Shown one piece after another: positions 44,369 to 57,899 of a stretch of 64,000 nt of DNA (its first letter is position 1; every line of letters starts with the position of its first letter). Origin of the DNA: Setophaga petechia (lineage: Eukaryota; Chordata; Aves; Passeriformes; Parulidae); NCBI GenBank assembly GCA_024362935.1, contig JANCRA010000001.1:58432930-58496929 (forward strand), read 5' to 3'. Made by a program: the position numbers and the translations under genes. The notes beneath the pieces are model-generated. The model saw only the letters and a program-made list of their open reading frames with translations, was not told where the DNA came from and searched no databases.

Positions 44369-47300
44369 TCTTGGAACCAACAAGAAAATTCCTTGAATGC
44401 CAGAAAAACTAACACTTGCTCTTTCTTGCCCAGGCAGTGCCTAGCAGTGTCTTTGGATCCAAATACAGTTTTAGCAAAGTAATTGAAGTGATAAATCAGG
44501 TAAACTCTACAGCAGGGTGACATGGGGATCATGTTGGTTGTTACTGAACTGCATTGCAGCAAACAGGAAAGCAGCAAGCAGAGCTGCTCTTTCACCCCAC
44601 ACTGCAGGTAAAGAACAGCCCAAGCCATATTTGACTAGCAGGAACCTCTACAGCAAAACTTAAAACTTCATGTAATTGTATTGTTGGGATGCTCTTCACA
44701 CCAGTGTTGCAGTGCCAGAGGGAGGGAAGGAGAAGTTTTCCATTTATTTCTGAAACTATGGAAAACCTCCACCAACATTAAGGGTGAGATTTGAAGTGTT
44801 TAAAGAATATAGACTTTGTATGCAGTGCTGCTCTGCAGTGATGTTTGACATCCCAGATGGGAATCCTAAGGCTTAGGCAGGATCAGTCAAGTTGCTTCTC
44901 CTGACAAAACTGGTCCAAAACTCTGTTTCCATTTTTCTGGCCTGTGTTCTCATGTAATGATAATTTGCAAGCTGTGGATATTCAGATTTACTGAAGGGAC
45001 AAACAAAAAGCTTTCTGCTGCAAAGCAGTTTAAGCAGTTGGGAGGGAGAGCTCAGGCCTCATCCTCTTCTCTGCAGAGCACAGCCTTACTAATCATACTT
45101 TTTATTTAGAGCCATTTCAGCATCAGTATATGCTTTGGTTTTGACCTATTACGGGAGGATAATACACATGGTATGTGCACTCAACATATTTCACCACTTT
45201 AATTAGCTAATACACATTGTTATCAACAGCATATTTCTTGTTTTAATACCTTGATCCTGACAGTCTGAAGTATGTCTTTAATAGCGCAGAAACAGTCCTG
45301 CTGTGAGGGGAATGAGGCAGTGCAAAGCAAGCCTGAAACACGACAGCCTGCTCCAGCTCACCAGCACCTTGTGCCAGCAGAGCACTGCAAGCTGAGTGAC
45401 ACACAGGGCTTGGTTTCAGACAGGTGGCAGAGCTGGGAAGGCAGAAATCTTCCCAGCATAACTCCCATTAACCTCTGTACCCATTTCCAAAGGGAACTGT
45501 CATTTCCCTGTCGGTAAGTTTTCATCCGGGCTGTTGCTGACAAGCCATCAAAGCATTTACCCAATCCTGCTCACACAACCAGTTGTACAGTCACAGGGGA
45601 GAGGACAGGAACTAGACCTGAGAAGGCTTTTGGCCTCCTGCTGTGCCTAGATTATGATTTAATGCTAAAAAGTTGGCATGGCAACCAAATGCTTGGCAAC
45701 AAAAGGCCAAGGAATGGGTCCAGAAGAGGGCCAAAGAAGCACTGCCCAGCTCTTCCACGGGCAGATCTGTGCCCTGCATTCCCATCTTGTCAGCGCTTCT
45801 GTAGCAGCCAGGGTTACAGCAGAAGACATTATTAATAAGCCAGGCAGGTCTGCAATAAGTGAATAGCAAATTTCTCCAAAACACTTGAAATGGACCCTGG
45901 CGCCTCATTCAGGCTCCTTTTGCTCCGTCCACCAATTGCCACACGTTGCCAGGAGACAGTCTTGCTCCACAGGAGGACTCGCCACTGGCTGCCATTGTGC
46001 TGTCTCTTTGTGTCCCCCTCCTCCCCTGTCCTGCTCTTGCTCTCTCCAATAACAGAAGCCTGGCAGTGCTCTGTTTCTTAGTTCTGACACAATAACTTAT
46101 TTTAATTTGAAAGTTTTCAAAAGCTTTTTGGTTTCTCTGCAGTGATTAACTGAGCAAAATCCCCAGTCTGCACAACTCCAGGCTTGTGACACGCAGGCTG
46201 GAAAAGGGACATGAGTGCCTTAGAGAGCAGGGCTGATCTTTACTAAAGGAGGATTTGCATGGTGAAGACCACTTGTTTGCTGCATGAGCACCTTGGTATT
46301 AAGTTCAGGGTATTAGGTTTGGGTGCCTGGTTAGGGTACACAAGTTCCATTTAATCTCACTTGTGCTGGGAACTTTCTGTAGTCCATTAAATCATGCCCT
46401 TGGCTATTTAAATGTTCCCAGACTGGTTTTGATCATATAGGGCCTCAGAAACCTCTCTTGCCTTTGGATACTGGCAAACTTAGTCCCATGCACATCAGAA
46501 AAGAAGCCATTCATTCTTCAGCCTTCCTGAGGCACTTCCCTTACACCCCTAAGGAAACCTTTTGAGTATAGACTCGGAATGGGCCAGTACAACGTCACCT
46601 TCCCAGTCTGCTGCTGCCAGTGCCAGTCTCTTGCTTCAGAGAGCCGGGCTGCTAAGCAGATAAGTGAAGTTAAAGGTTAATCAGTTCCAGGGTTGGTTTG
46701 CCAAATACTGTGAGCCAAGGATCAGTTTATGCTGCCATTTGGCATCATCTTCCATGGTCAGAACAAACTGAAAGGTGGCAGCTGAGGAGGAGACTGCTGC
46801 TGTGACAGAGACCTCGGCACTGAAAGGCTCCAACACAACAGTGTGGCCAGGGTGTAACTAGAGAATGCAGTACTTCAGCTTCCTCGAGGACATTGGAAAG
46901 CAGACAGAAAATGAGCAGGGATTTTAATGTGCTCTTTGCAGGGACTTAATGACACAGCCTGTCCCTGTGCCTGTGGGGAGGGCAATTCCTTTGCCTGTTA
47001 TTCTCAGTGCTGTATCCAGACTGAAGCATCATCCTTTCTCTACCTGGATGAGAAATCCTTCACTGTCTGCAAGTAAATTAAACTGAGTGTCCAATCCCTA
47101 TCACTCCAATACTTTTTCTAATTCCAGCATTCCTTTTCTCTGTCCGATACTTCACCATCCCACCTCTTCTCCCTCCTAATGTCAGAGATTTCCAGATGCT
47201 CTTAAACAGACACACATCAGCTCTCCCCCTCCATATCATTTAACACAGACAGACTGACACAAAGAAAATAATTTTAATTAAATGGACAGGCTAATTAGAC

Positions 47301-50300
47301 TAATGTATTTCATTTCACCAGAATTTCGCTGTTCCATTTCCAATTCACTCTGGCACCATGGGACACATTCCCCTCATTTTTCCTTCCCATCACTAGGAGC
47401 AGTGACAAATGAGTTACATCTTGTTGCTCTTCTGAGACTCCACAGTTGAAAAGGACATTGGAAAATAAAGCATCAACCTCACTGATTCCAACTTTCACAA
47501 TCTGAACAGAGGAGCTGTCTTGTGATCCAAGAGCACAGGAGTGGATTGCTTATCAGCAATCCCAGCTCCATGCCTTGCTAGCTGAAGATAAATAGTTGAG
47601 AGGTTCATTCGTACAAAACGGGAGGGGAATTTCAGAGTACTGGGGCAGCAGGGTGACTCTCCAGGGTGCCAGGTGACACAGTGCAGCTGCCCAGTGTTGC
47701 AGTGCACTTAAGCTGCGTGGGGAGCACCAAGCTGCTCATTTCACCCTCTCTTAGCATGCAGTCCTAATGACCATATTAGTAAACCAAATTAGCTGTGCTT
47801 ATAAGCCTCACTTACAGATGTTTTGTTTGGAGAGCTCCATGAGGTAATTGTAGCTTGTCCTGGTTCATGTGAACTTGCTTTCCAACTCTGCTTTTATGAA
47901 CATGTGGAACTACAGTCTGAGATCTTTCAGATACACCAGAGACAGACCATAGGCCTGGCACAAACAAACTGCAGGTCCCTCGGTGTGCGGAAGGGTTATG
48001 TTTGCCTGTCACTGCCTGCCCATCCCTCTCCTTTTGTCCTTGACTAAAGGTACAAGCCACACACTGACTGACCAGCACGTGGACAGCCAGCAAAGTAAGT
48101 GCAAGGAGGTTCACCAGCACACACACATACAGCTGAGGCTTTGTTCCAGTCCTGTTTACTCACAGGGCAAACAGTTGGGCATTGTTTCTGTTTGACAAAT
48201 TGTAACTGTCCAGCTAGGAGAGATCTAGCTCCAGCTGGTTAGAGCTGCTTGCATGTCTTACCTCCTCCCCCTCCCTCTCCCATAACTCAAGAATCCATCT
48301 TACCTAGGGACAGAAAGAACAAGTGCTAAGCTCCTTGTTAGATTCCTTCCCACTTGAATTGACACTGGCCTCCTCAGGGTCCCTTCTCCAACTGGCAGCA
48401 GGGGTAAGGTCCTTATGAAACAAGGCTCAAAAGGTGAACTCACACCTCCAGATGTCCCAAAGACCTTAGGGTCCTGCACTTGTGTTACAGTTAGGAGCAG
48501 TGAAGAGTGACCCTTTCACAGTCCCCACCAAGTGTTCTCAGCTTGCCAGACACTGGAGAACAGCAGACACTTGATAGTGTTGGAGCACAGCCACAGGAAT
48601 CTCAAAGCTATTTACTACCTAATTTTTTGCCTTGTGTAGCACCTGATGCAGCAGAGACTGATTGTCCACTGCACAACAGCAATGTCATGTACAACTCTTG
48701 ATCCCAGTCTCAGAAAATGAGTATCAGAGCACTCTATTGTCAGAACAAAGCCACTCATTTTCTGTTAGACAGACAAAGTAAGGCCAGAATGCCACTTAGT
48801 GCTGGACTTAAATCCTCTTTCCATCAAGTAAATTATGTTACCTTTTTCAAGACAACTTATACTACTACTTTAGAAGGACATTGAGGCTCTAGCACAGCAA
48901 AAGAAACAGCTGTCTCAAGGACTGTCATCTCAAGTCTTCACAGGGTGGCAGAATCAGTTTGGTGCTAAGTGACATAAGATAGATTAAAGATCTGCAAAGA
49001 GAACACAGTGATTCTAGAAATACAGAACCAAACTGAAAATCCTGGCTTAGGCCTAAAGTCTTACTCCTAAAGACATCAGTGTCATATGAACTCCACATGA
49101 ACAGATGCTTGCTAGCTTCACTGTTCAGTCAGAAAGGTGGATTCAGAAACTCTCTAATCCATTTTCCAATTTATCCTACTTAACTGGTTTCCATTTCAGT
49201 TTTTTCCTTTCTGAGGGAAGGGGAAAAGGCCAGTGTTCTTTACCTAGTGCTGAAATGCCTCTGGATAGACGCACACACAGAGGAAAGTCTTTGAGAGCAT
49301 AATTTAAAGCTAAATTTGTCCCATCATGCAGAACCCTCATCTTTGACTCCTGACCAAAGAGTGGGCCTGGATACTGAGTGCACAGTTCATGTCTGTGTAG
49401 TTTGTATATGTAGTTAAAGTAATGCAGTTCAAGTACTATACAATATGTCACAAAATTCAAATGTAATAAGCAGAACATAAGCCCCAAAGTTCTTTATTTG
49501 TTTATCCCACCATCAGTACACAAGCCAAGGCTGAGTGCCCTGTTAACATTTGTGCTGTATTGCATTTAATGGGCTGCTTTAAGCTCCTTTGCATGCCAGC
49601 CTTGTGTGCTAGGACACGGATTTGCCATTCAGAAGGGGAAATTGTTCTTGTGGGCCCTGTGAAGGAAGGCATGCTCAACTCCCTATCAGCAGATCTCATG
49701 ATTGCCCCTCTCGCTTGTTCCTCCAGTTGCTAAGAATTCTGTAGATAAACTTCACATTATCTGAAGGGAGGAAGTTGCTGCTGGATGCAGAGTCAGGAAG
49801 GACAGCAGCCTGTTGCACACAGCAGTAGCTTTAGAGGAACAGTTGTTTTCCCCTACAGATGGGAAAACAAGTCAGTTAACCACCCATGAGCCATGCCACC
49901 CATTCGGCCTGTACTGCTCCAGCTAACTGGAAGGAGAGGCCTTTTCCCTTCTCATTTAAAGGGGTGAAATTAAATTAGTGAAGCTCATTGGTAGCCTGAG
50001 CTGACAGAAATCTTGAAATTAGAGGCTGTGAGGCAGGGACTCTGTACCTTGCACTGCAACAGGAATCGAGCCTTTCCCTCTGCTCTCAGCTCCCCATATA
50101 ACCATAACTGGTTGGGCTTGGTGATTTGCCAAGAACACAGTGCCCAGGAGAACTGATAGCTGCCAGTCCAGTTCAGCTACCAAGGGTCAAGGAAGCTGGA
50201 GAAAGCACTGTATGCTCTCAGGACTTGATCACACAGTTGTTTTAAGAGTCACTTGGGCTATCTTTGCAGGGCACTTGGAAGATTGAGCTGATCTGAAAGA

Positions 50301-51090
50301 AGGCAGACAACCAGGACATTCTCTTTTCACACCTGCTCTGCTCAGTCATCCTTTCTTTTCCTCAAGTAGGAAGTCTGAGAGCAAGTGATAGTGCCTTGCA
50401 CATGAGGCTGCCAAACCCTCAATATTTGTCAAAATTATACTTTTGGCAGTAAAGCTCACAATGCCCATCTCTGGGCTCAGATTAAGTGGCAACATCTTCA
50501 AGCTACAAAAGTAGACAGTACCTCCTCATTTCAGCTGCTAAGCAGATAATTTAGAGGGAATGAAAAAAAAGAGTAAAGCCTTCAGACCTTCCAGTGGTTA
50601 TCTCCCCATTAAACACTTCTTCCTGGGAGGGCTGAAACAAGCAAACAGATGCAAGGGCTCATGCCTCCTGACACCACAAGACAAGCCTCCCTGTACTGAA
50701 AAAGTGCTTTGCTGAATTCCAGCATAGTATAATGCAGGCAGGCAGCCCCAGAGCTGGCTCTCACATAGGAACTGAAGCAAGTGGATCAGGATCTTGTTTG
50801 AAGGAAACAGTGACATTGAACCTCAGGAGCTGGGAGGACTTGAAATATCCCCAAGGATGCAACATGTGTGTATCCCGAGCCTTGGTCCTCTCTGCTTGTG
50901 TCTGCTGCTTTATGGGGGAGTTAGTTAACAGTTCATAGTTTGAAATGTCATTTTAGTTTTTTATTGCTCTAGGATTAAAGTCCTCCAGGACTTGCTTACC
51001 TTAAGGAACCAAGGCCCATCGACTCAGTGTTTACACAACCAAAAATTTACCACTTGGCTAGCCTCTCAGAGGCCTTATATCTGCATATCC

Positions 51091-51105
51091 TGATAAGATA
51101 AGGAT
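51091..51105 (+). promoter_or_regulatory. Tandem GATA motif
   Basis: TGATAAGATAAGGATA contains TGATAA and AGATAA sharing one base, followed by a further GATA core. Typical of GATA-factor binding elements. Motif match only. Confidence 0.3.
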
Positions 51106-52043
51106 ACATCAAAGGTGCGATTAACTCTCCAATTGCCTCTCTGAGCTCCTTTAGCTTTGTCCCTGAAGCATCGTTACTTTGAAGTGCGACTCATTTGCTC
51201 TCCACTTACATAAGTCCTTCAGGGAAATCTCTACCTCGTGTGTTAGGTGCAGTCTGGCTGTCCCTCTGCCAGAGAAAAGTTACAGCAAAGTCCTACCTGG
51301 AGCCCGGAGGGAACAGCATGCCATAATCTCTTCTAAGCATGAACAGCCACCCTGCTGGGAAGTACAAGTCACCCAGCCCGTGGCTGGGGTGTCACCTCAC
51401 TAGTCTCGAGGTGCAGTGCTCCCCCAAATGAGTTCTTCTCTGGAGAATAGCATTCTTTTTAATGATTTAGAACAGATCTGAACTTATCACATCACTGAGC
51501 CCCCCTAGTGCAACACACTTGTATAACTGGTAGTCCCAGCTGCTCTCATTCCTGGAGCTCTTGGCTCTCAGTACAAAATCCTTATCTTTCAACCCTCCCT
51601 AACAGTTTGTTGGATGTCCCAAGTGCTGTTGTGTAGACGTTACTGGGTGCAGGGTGTTTGGACTAAAGAACAGGCAGCTGCAGCCAAAGTGATTCCTCCC
51701 CAGATCTGAGGCTCCATCCCATAGGGAGCCACTTTTCTTGAGCCTTAGTGTGGATTGGAGCAGCAAAGCTTTCTTTGTGACTGTGATACAATCTTCACTT
51801 CTAAGGTCTTGATATGTTTTCTGGACAGGACATAGCTTAACAAAGTGTCTAGCAAAACCTCACTGTCAGTCTTCTAGTTACACAGGTTAGCATGTTATGT
51901 CTCATCCAATGGTGTTTCAACTTACTCTGAAAGCAGAGTTTCCCAGTTAAGCATGGGTGAAGGATGTTTCATGCTTTCTGAACTCAGAGTCTCTCTGTAC
52001 ACATGCACTGAGAAACACAAACACCTGCTTATCTCAGTCAGTC

Positions 52044-52078
52044 CTCTTCATATTGATACATTCTCTTCATATTGATAC
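52044..52078 (+). repeat. Direct repeat, 16 bp at 19-bp spacing
   Basis: CTCTTCATATTGATAC occurs at 52044-52059 and 52063-52078. Small local duplication. Confidence 0.65.
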
Positions 52079-55000
52079 GTAATCTAATCAAATACCTGGG
52101 GAAAATTGCTTGACAACAAAATCTTAAAATCTGCTGGAAGCTACAGAAAATTTTTATTTTCATCCTTTGAAACCACCTTGATATTTAACCATGCAGAGAA
52201 TTCAGAGTTTGAGAGAGGCTTTTTTGGGGTGATGACAGAGAGGAAGTTGCATTTCCCTTCATGCACTGAGCACATGGGCACCAGAGGTGCAAAAAGCAAG
52301 ATCCATTCCAGACAGGGAAGGGAAAGGAGGGGGCAGTGAGAAGCATGGAGTCAGACCACGTAGGCAAAACAGGAAGTTCCTGCTGAAGAGGAAATGCTTC
52401 AATGCTATCTTAAAAACATTTTGCTCTGAACCTCCATGCAGCTGTAGAGAGGTGAAAGAAAAGCAGCTTTCTGCAGATTCAGCAGTCTGAAGCTCACACG
52501 CTGCCACACACAGGCTGTTGTCCCTGTCCCTGTACGAGCAGCTGGAGAGAGGAACCAGGCTCCCAAGAAGCAGCCTGAACACAGCACTTCATTTCATGTG
52601 TGCAGGCTGTTTGTGTCCTTTCAGATGGTTTCTAGAAGTAGATGAGGCATGCTCATAATCTTTCAGTAGCACATGCTCTTCTACTTCAGAAGCAGCTTGT
52701 CTGGTCACCAGACAGCTACATCATGCAGCATCATTCCCAGTCTTTTTTTGGCTGTCAGGATCCCACACAGGTGAATGTGGTTCAGCAGCAGCCTCAAAAG
52801 CCTCAGCAACACTTCACTTCATCAGCATGTTCGTTTCCCCAGGACTCTCAGAAAGTCTTCTGATGTATAGGTTTTAAGAGAAAATAGATCAATGGGATCA
52901 CATGAACCTCTCTGAACAGTGCCAATTAGAAGTAATGTACTGCTCATCTGCTTTACCTCATTTTAGAGTCTGTGTAACTAGAGAGGAAGCAGACTCCTTT
53001 TTAAGGGCTCGGAGATGGAAAGTGTGAGCAGTAAGAAAAGGGCAGAAGTGGCAAGTGTCAAGAGACAAAACAATGCTTGTATATCAGGTTGTGGTGTCAG
53101 GTAAGGCACAGATACCACTTAGGCCCTCAGACAGCCTTTCTCCGAGCATTTGAGGGTACTCCCCACGAATGACAGGATGAGAATCAATGAGCACTGTTCC
53201 TCCTAATTCTGACATCTCAAGAAATAATTGAAACCTCATGGACATCAGTTGTAACTTCCCACTTAGTTTGTTAAAAGCCAGGACGGCTCTTGTGCAAAAG
53301 CAAGTCAGCCTCTTAAAGCCAATTTAGATAATCCCATGATCCATGGCACAACAAACAGGCAGAATTTCCGAGTACAAAGATAGCCCTGTAGTCAACATCT
53401 CTGCAGCTGAAAGACTCTTTGTGTTGTGCACCCAGCATCATCTCTGAGTTTTCTCAGAAGCCAGAGTAAAGAGACTCCCTCCAGGCTCCGTTCCATAGAG
53501 GGTAAAGCTTTCTTCCCTCCTGTGCAGGGCTCCTCCAGCACAGAGGGCAGCTGCTGCAAGGCTCACACATGCCCAGACACACACGTACACACACATCATC
53601 ATCTACCCGAACTGCTTTTGTTCCTCTGGGGCTTCAGCAAAGCCTGTTATCCATTTTGCTGAGTAGTCTTATTTTTCTTTCTAATAATGGTGAAAGGCAG
53701 TTTTCAGTTCACTGTCAGTGGTGATCTCAAAATGACAGGCCAGTGAAACATTGCGTAGACCACAAAGGAGTGTTTTCCTTGGCAGCACGCCCAACTCTGT
53801 CATATTAATGCTCAGCCAAGAGCTATTGTCCTTGACAAGTGACTCTGCACTGGCAGAACAGGATCCACTGCTAAAGGGTTCTTCCCATGTGCTACACTGC
53901 TGGTGACTTCTGAGCTTTTAGGAAGGCTGAAATATCTGACAGTGCTGGAAAGCTCACATCCCCTTAACCCGGTTATTTATTTCCCAGAGCTATGGGGCAA
54001 CGATTTGGTATTGGAGAAGAGGACCACTGCCACAAGTTAGCTACAGAATGGCACTAAAGGCACCCAGTAAGACACCCAGGCCAAACAGAATCAAGCAGGC
54101 TGGGGGACAGTGAGGAAAGGGCACTCACACTGTGCAAGGGTAGACAGCCAAGGGAGCAGGGCAGGCAGTGCACAGCTGGCTCCTTTAGCAGCTGGCTTAG
54201 GGCAAGGGGTAGAAAGCACTTTAAAGACTACTAAAACCCCATGTTTTATCAACACTGAAATATCCTGACCACTCTCTGCTTTTTTATTACCCTCTCATTT
54301 GTGAACAAAGAAAGTGCAGGTTCCCAAATACAAGATGGAAACATTTTCTTCTGGTGATGAACAAATCCTTCTTGTCACAGAAACCCTCCCGCACAAAATT
54401 TTCCTTCCATTAATCTGTGACTTCAAAATAATAAATGCTCTGTTGTGAAGTTGTCAGCCCTGCTGAGTGGAGCAGAGCGCTATCGAACTGCTTAAATACT
54501 GACAGTAAGGATTTCCTTTAGAAAAAAGGAAATGAAAGAACATGATGTGAGTCACAGAAAACTTCCCCTGTGTAAGAACAGATCTGAAGGGGATTCTGGG
54601 GAACCAGTGAGACCAAGAGCACAGCACTGGCACGTTGGGCACTTCAGATAGCTTTTGACTTCTGTCCAGGGCCTGCATGTCAGCAAGGCCTAGTGGAAGT
54701 CTGTGCACACTAACTTTCACCTAGGAACAGAACTACCTGAGTGTGTCCAGCTTGTGTGTAAGAGAGATGACTTTCCCCAGCAAAAGGTACAGCTTGGTTA
54801 TGGCTGCTGTCTGAGCCCAAAACAGAGGTGCAGCCAGCATGGTGCACAGAACCCCACTCACCTTGGGTGGCCTTGTAGGCAGTTCCTGGAGCCACCTGGA
54901 AGGTGTTCCCATGCTCAAGGAGATATTTGTGTTCCCTGTTACTGAGAATGTGGTTAGCTTGAGGTCATGGCATGTTCTAGTCAGATAAATGCAGGAGCTA

Positions 55001-56451
55001 AAAGGATGTCCATCCCTGCTATGCTGGCTGCTTCTGAGGAGAGAGATCTCAGGGCCTGAAAAGTGAAATGATTCCAGCCTTCCCTTATTTGTCTTTCTGG
55101 TGCCTTGGCTCATTCACAGGGGAATCTCACCCCTGTCACTTTCATTTTGCTTTTAAGACAGAAGAGGAAAGGACACATTCTTTTCATTCTTTTTCATTCT
55201 GTAAATCTTGGAACAGAACACTGTGTGTCTGTTTTATTTAATTGTTGATGTTATTATCACTTTCTTATTTGGGATATTAGGCAAACCTTCCTTTCCCTGG
55301 TGAAAAATCAAGAACACCCACTGCATGTCTAAAGCAAGAATATAAAAGAGAAGCTCCATAAATGGTTTTGCTCTGTTTTTAAAACGGAATCTGAAGAGGA
55401 GGTTCATGAATGAAGTCTGAGCTATATAGAAATGCATTACACTGGTGGATTTTAAAGAGAAATCTGTGATTGCTGTGCTCTGCCACTTGTAGCTTTTTGG
55501 TGTTCTTTACATAGACCTTTTCTCTTTTCATACTTAGACAAGTTTGTGCTTCCTTTCTCATCCCAGGGGATTGCCAGTGAGGTTTGAATAGAATAATTTC
55601 TTTTCCCAAGTTCAGAAAGTGTTACATTTCTTTAGCTGAGTCACCTATGCATGATCGGAGCTTTAAAGACACAATTTTGAAAGGTGGCTGGGGATTTGAC
55701 TACTCAATTAAACCAAGAGAAACTGAATCTCCCAATCCTCTGAGGTGCTTTGGGAAAATCTCTTGCTAAATGTAGCAGCTTAATGATGATATAAAGATAC
55801 ATAAAGACATTTTAATCTCTTTTTAGTGAAAAATCAAGGGCTACTTCCACACAGTGAAAACTTGACATTAAAGAACATCACAAAACTCCACAGAGGCAAA
55901 TATTACTCCATTCTTCTGGACTGCAGCTCAGTAGCCCTGTTGTTTCTTTTCTGAAGCATGGCTAAATTATAGGCCTAGGGCAGTATATCTGCTGTACGTT
56001 GGGGCTGCCTTCCCACAGGAAGCATGGAGAATGGCACGTCGGAGTTCTGCAGCACACTGTTAGGGTACGGGAAGCGTTTGGGTCAGGTGGTTTGATTCAA
56101 GTTCACATCTCTGTATTTCCTTTCCTATTCATAAGTAAAACAACAACTGGCATTAGAACACTGACATGAAAGCTCTCAGAGCACTGAGGGCACCAGGTAC
56201 TCCTGGTTCCCTGACCACCCTCTGCCCATAGGCCCAGCAGTCCTACTTTGGTTCAGGCATTGGCTTCTCCTGTAGGTGCTGTGCAGTTGGTTCAGTGTTA
56301 CTAGTCCTTGTCCTGGCTGTACCTCAGGGTTTGTCTGACTGCTGTGGAATGGCCTGGCACAGTTTGAGTGCCACAGCTGCCTTCACAAGGCTGCTGGGCC
56401 CTGGGCTCTCAGGCACCCTGTGGGCTGTGCCCATGCCTGGGGCACGGCCAT

Positions 56452-56529
56452 GCCTGCGGATGGGGAGCTGGACATCCCAGTTCAGCTGCTGCCTGTGGAT
56501 GGGGAGCTGGACATCCCAGCTCCTCTGCT
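56452..56529 (+). repeat. 39-bp tandem duplication, two copies
   Basis: Copies at 56452-56490 and 56491-56529 share GGATGGGGAGCTGGACATCC and neighbouring bases with only a few differences. The unit is divisible by three, so the overlapping open frame shows a repeated GSWTSQ word, but nothing else supports coding. Confidence 0.8.
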
Positions 56530-57851
56530 GCTGCTGCTCCTTTGGGCAGGCGTGCTGAGTGCTGACCTGCCACCCTCCCTGCAGAGGCTAACAGCAGAGG
56601 GCTTCAGTAAAACCCTGAGAGCCAGGTGTCCTGGGCACCAAGTGCCAGGTACTACTGTATGTACCAACATACTGCACGCCTAGGTTCAGCTCCAAGGCAG
56701 GTTTTCATTGCTCTGTAAATTGTCACCACACTTTGGTGACTGCTACATCCAACATGAGTCTGTAATCACTGCAGAGGTCTTAGCTGTCCTGTTGCTTCTT
56801 ACATACTGAAAGCTTTTTAGTTCACAGTTCTGTTTGGTGCAATAAATTTTTCACTTAGTCCCTTGATTATTTCATTTAAAGCTGTACACATGAGCCTGAT
56901 GAGTCATGTGATTGAGCAACATGGTGAGAATCAGAGCAATACCTGGTGGGTTGTTCTGTTTATTGATAGGCTGTATGTCCCTTAGTGTGAGCTATAAACA
57001 GCAGATGACTTATGGAAAGAAAATTTCTGGAAAATTATGGATATTATCTATGTAAAGGTTGTCTGTGACATTCAGAAAACATCATTTGCACAAATTCTGA
57101 AGCTGACACCATAGCAGAGGATTGCAAAACACATCCATCTGGTAGCTCCCTTATGTTTTTCTAGGCCTAATCTGTGAAGTGGTTTGGCTTCAATGATAAT
57201 ACAATCCAGATGTTGGGCTACAGGGAGCAAAAGTATTTACTAAGCAGAATAATTCCCCTTTTTTTTTCTGTGATAAATTCACTAGATTCCCCTCACCTTG
57301 TGAGAACGGCACACACTATGCTGAACAGTAGCAGGAAGATCTGCATCTTATTAAAGGGCTCACTTATACAAGTTGCTGACAGGCACCCAGTAATGGCATC
57401 AAGCTTTGTTTTTGCCAAGTATTCGAAAGGGGAGATTTGGATTCATTTTACCTCACAGGCCAAAGTTTCTTGAAATCTGGTGTATTCACTAAGCAGGACA
57501 CAAGCTGGGGTGATTTGCTGTGAGAGGCTGTCAGCAGTCATGTGCTTAAGGGATGGGGGGAAGATTTGGGATTTATTTGCTTGGAAAATATTGGAGAATT
57601 TATTTTCTTGGAGAATATCATATCTAATTGTTAAGGAAACTCCTTTTTACCCTGAATCAGGCTAGCTAGCATGATTCTTCATCTGTAATCTTTCTACGGC
57701 ACTTGGCTTTCACTCTAGATCATTCTATGAGTGCATTCTGCTGATGTTTACACAGTTGTAAATGCTGTAACACTGAGTCTGTTCAGGAGTGAAACTGGGT
57801 GCTGCATCCTGGTGCCCTGATAATCCAGGTAACTGCTTCTTTGACAGTACA

Positions 57852-57899
57852 TTTCTATAGCAAGCTCCACACTGCTCTAAGTGGAGCTTGCTATAGAAA
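57852..57899. repeat. Perfect 19-bp inverted repeat with 10-nt spacer
   Basis: Left arm TTTCTATAGCAAGCTCCAC (57852-57870) and right arm GTGGAGCTTGCTATAGAAA (57881-57899) are exact reverse complements separated by ACTGCTCTAA. As RNA this folds into a fully paired short hairpin. The stem is shorter than a typical pre-microRNA. Confidence 0.9.

Larger units (their letters stand above)
31416..45000. other. Intergenic DNA upstream of BMP2K, proximal part
   Basis: No open frame here resembles a known protein. Contents are unique AT-rich sequence, homopolymers (A-run near 39750-39762, G-run near 36412-36420), a homeodomain/TCF-like patch (38770-38900), a pair of TATCTGTTA repeats (39040-39063), a 10-bp inverted repeat (42699-42724) and a short direct repeat (44335-44368). 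Confidence 0.7.
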
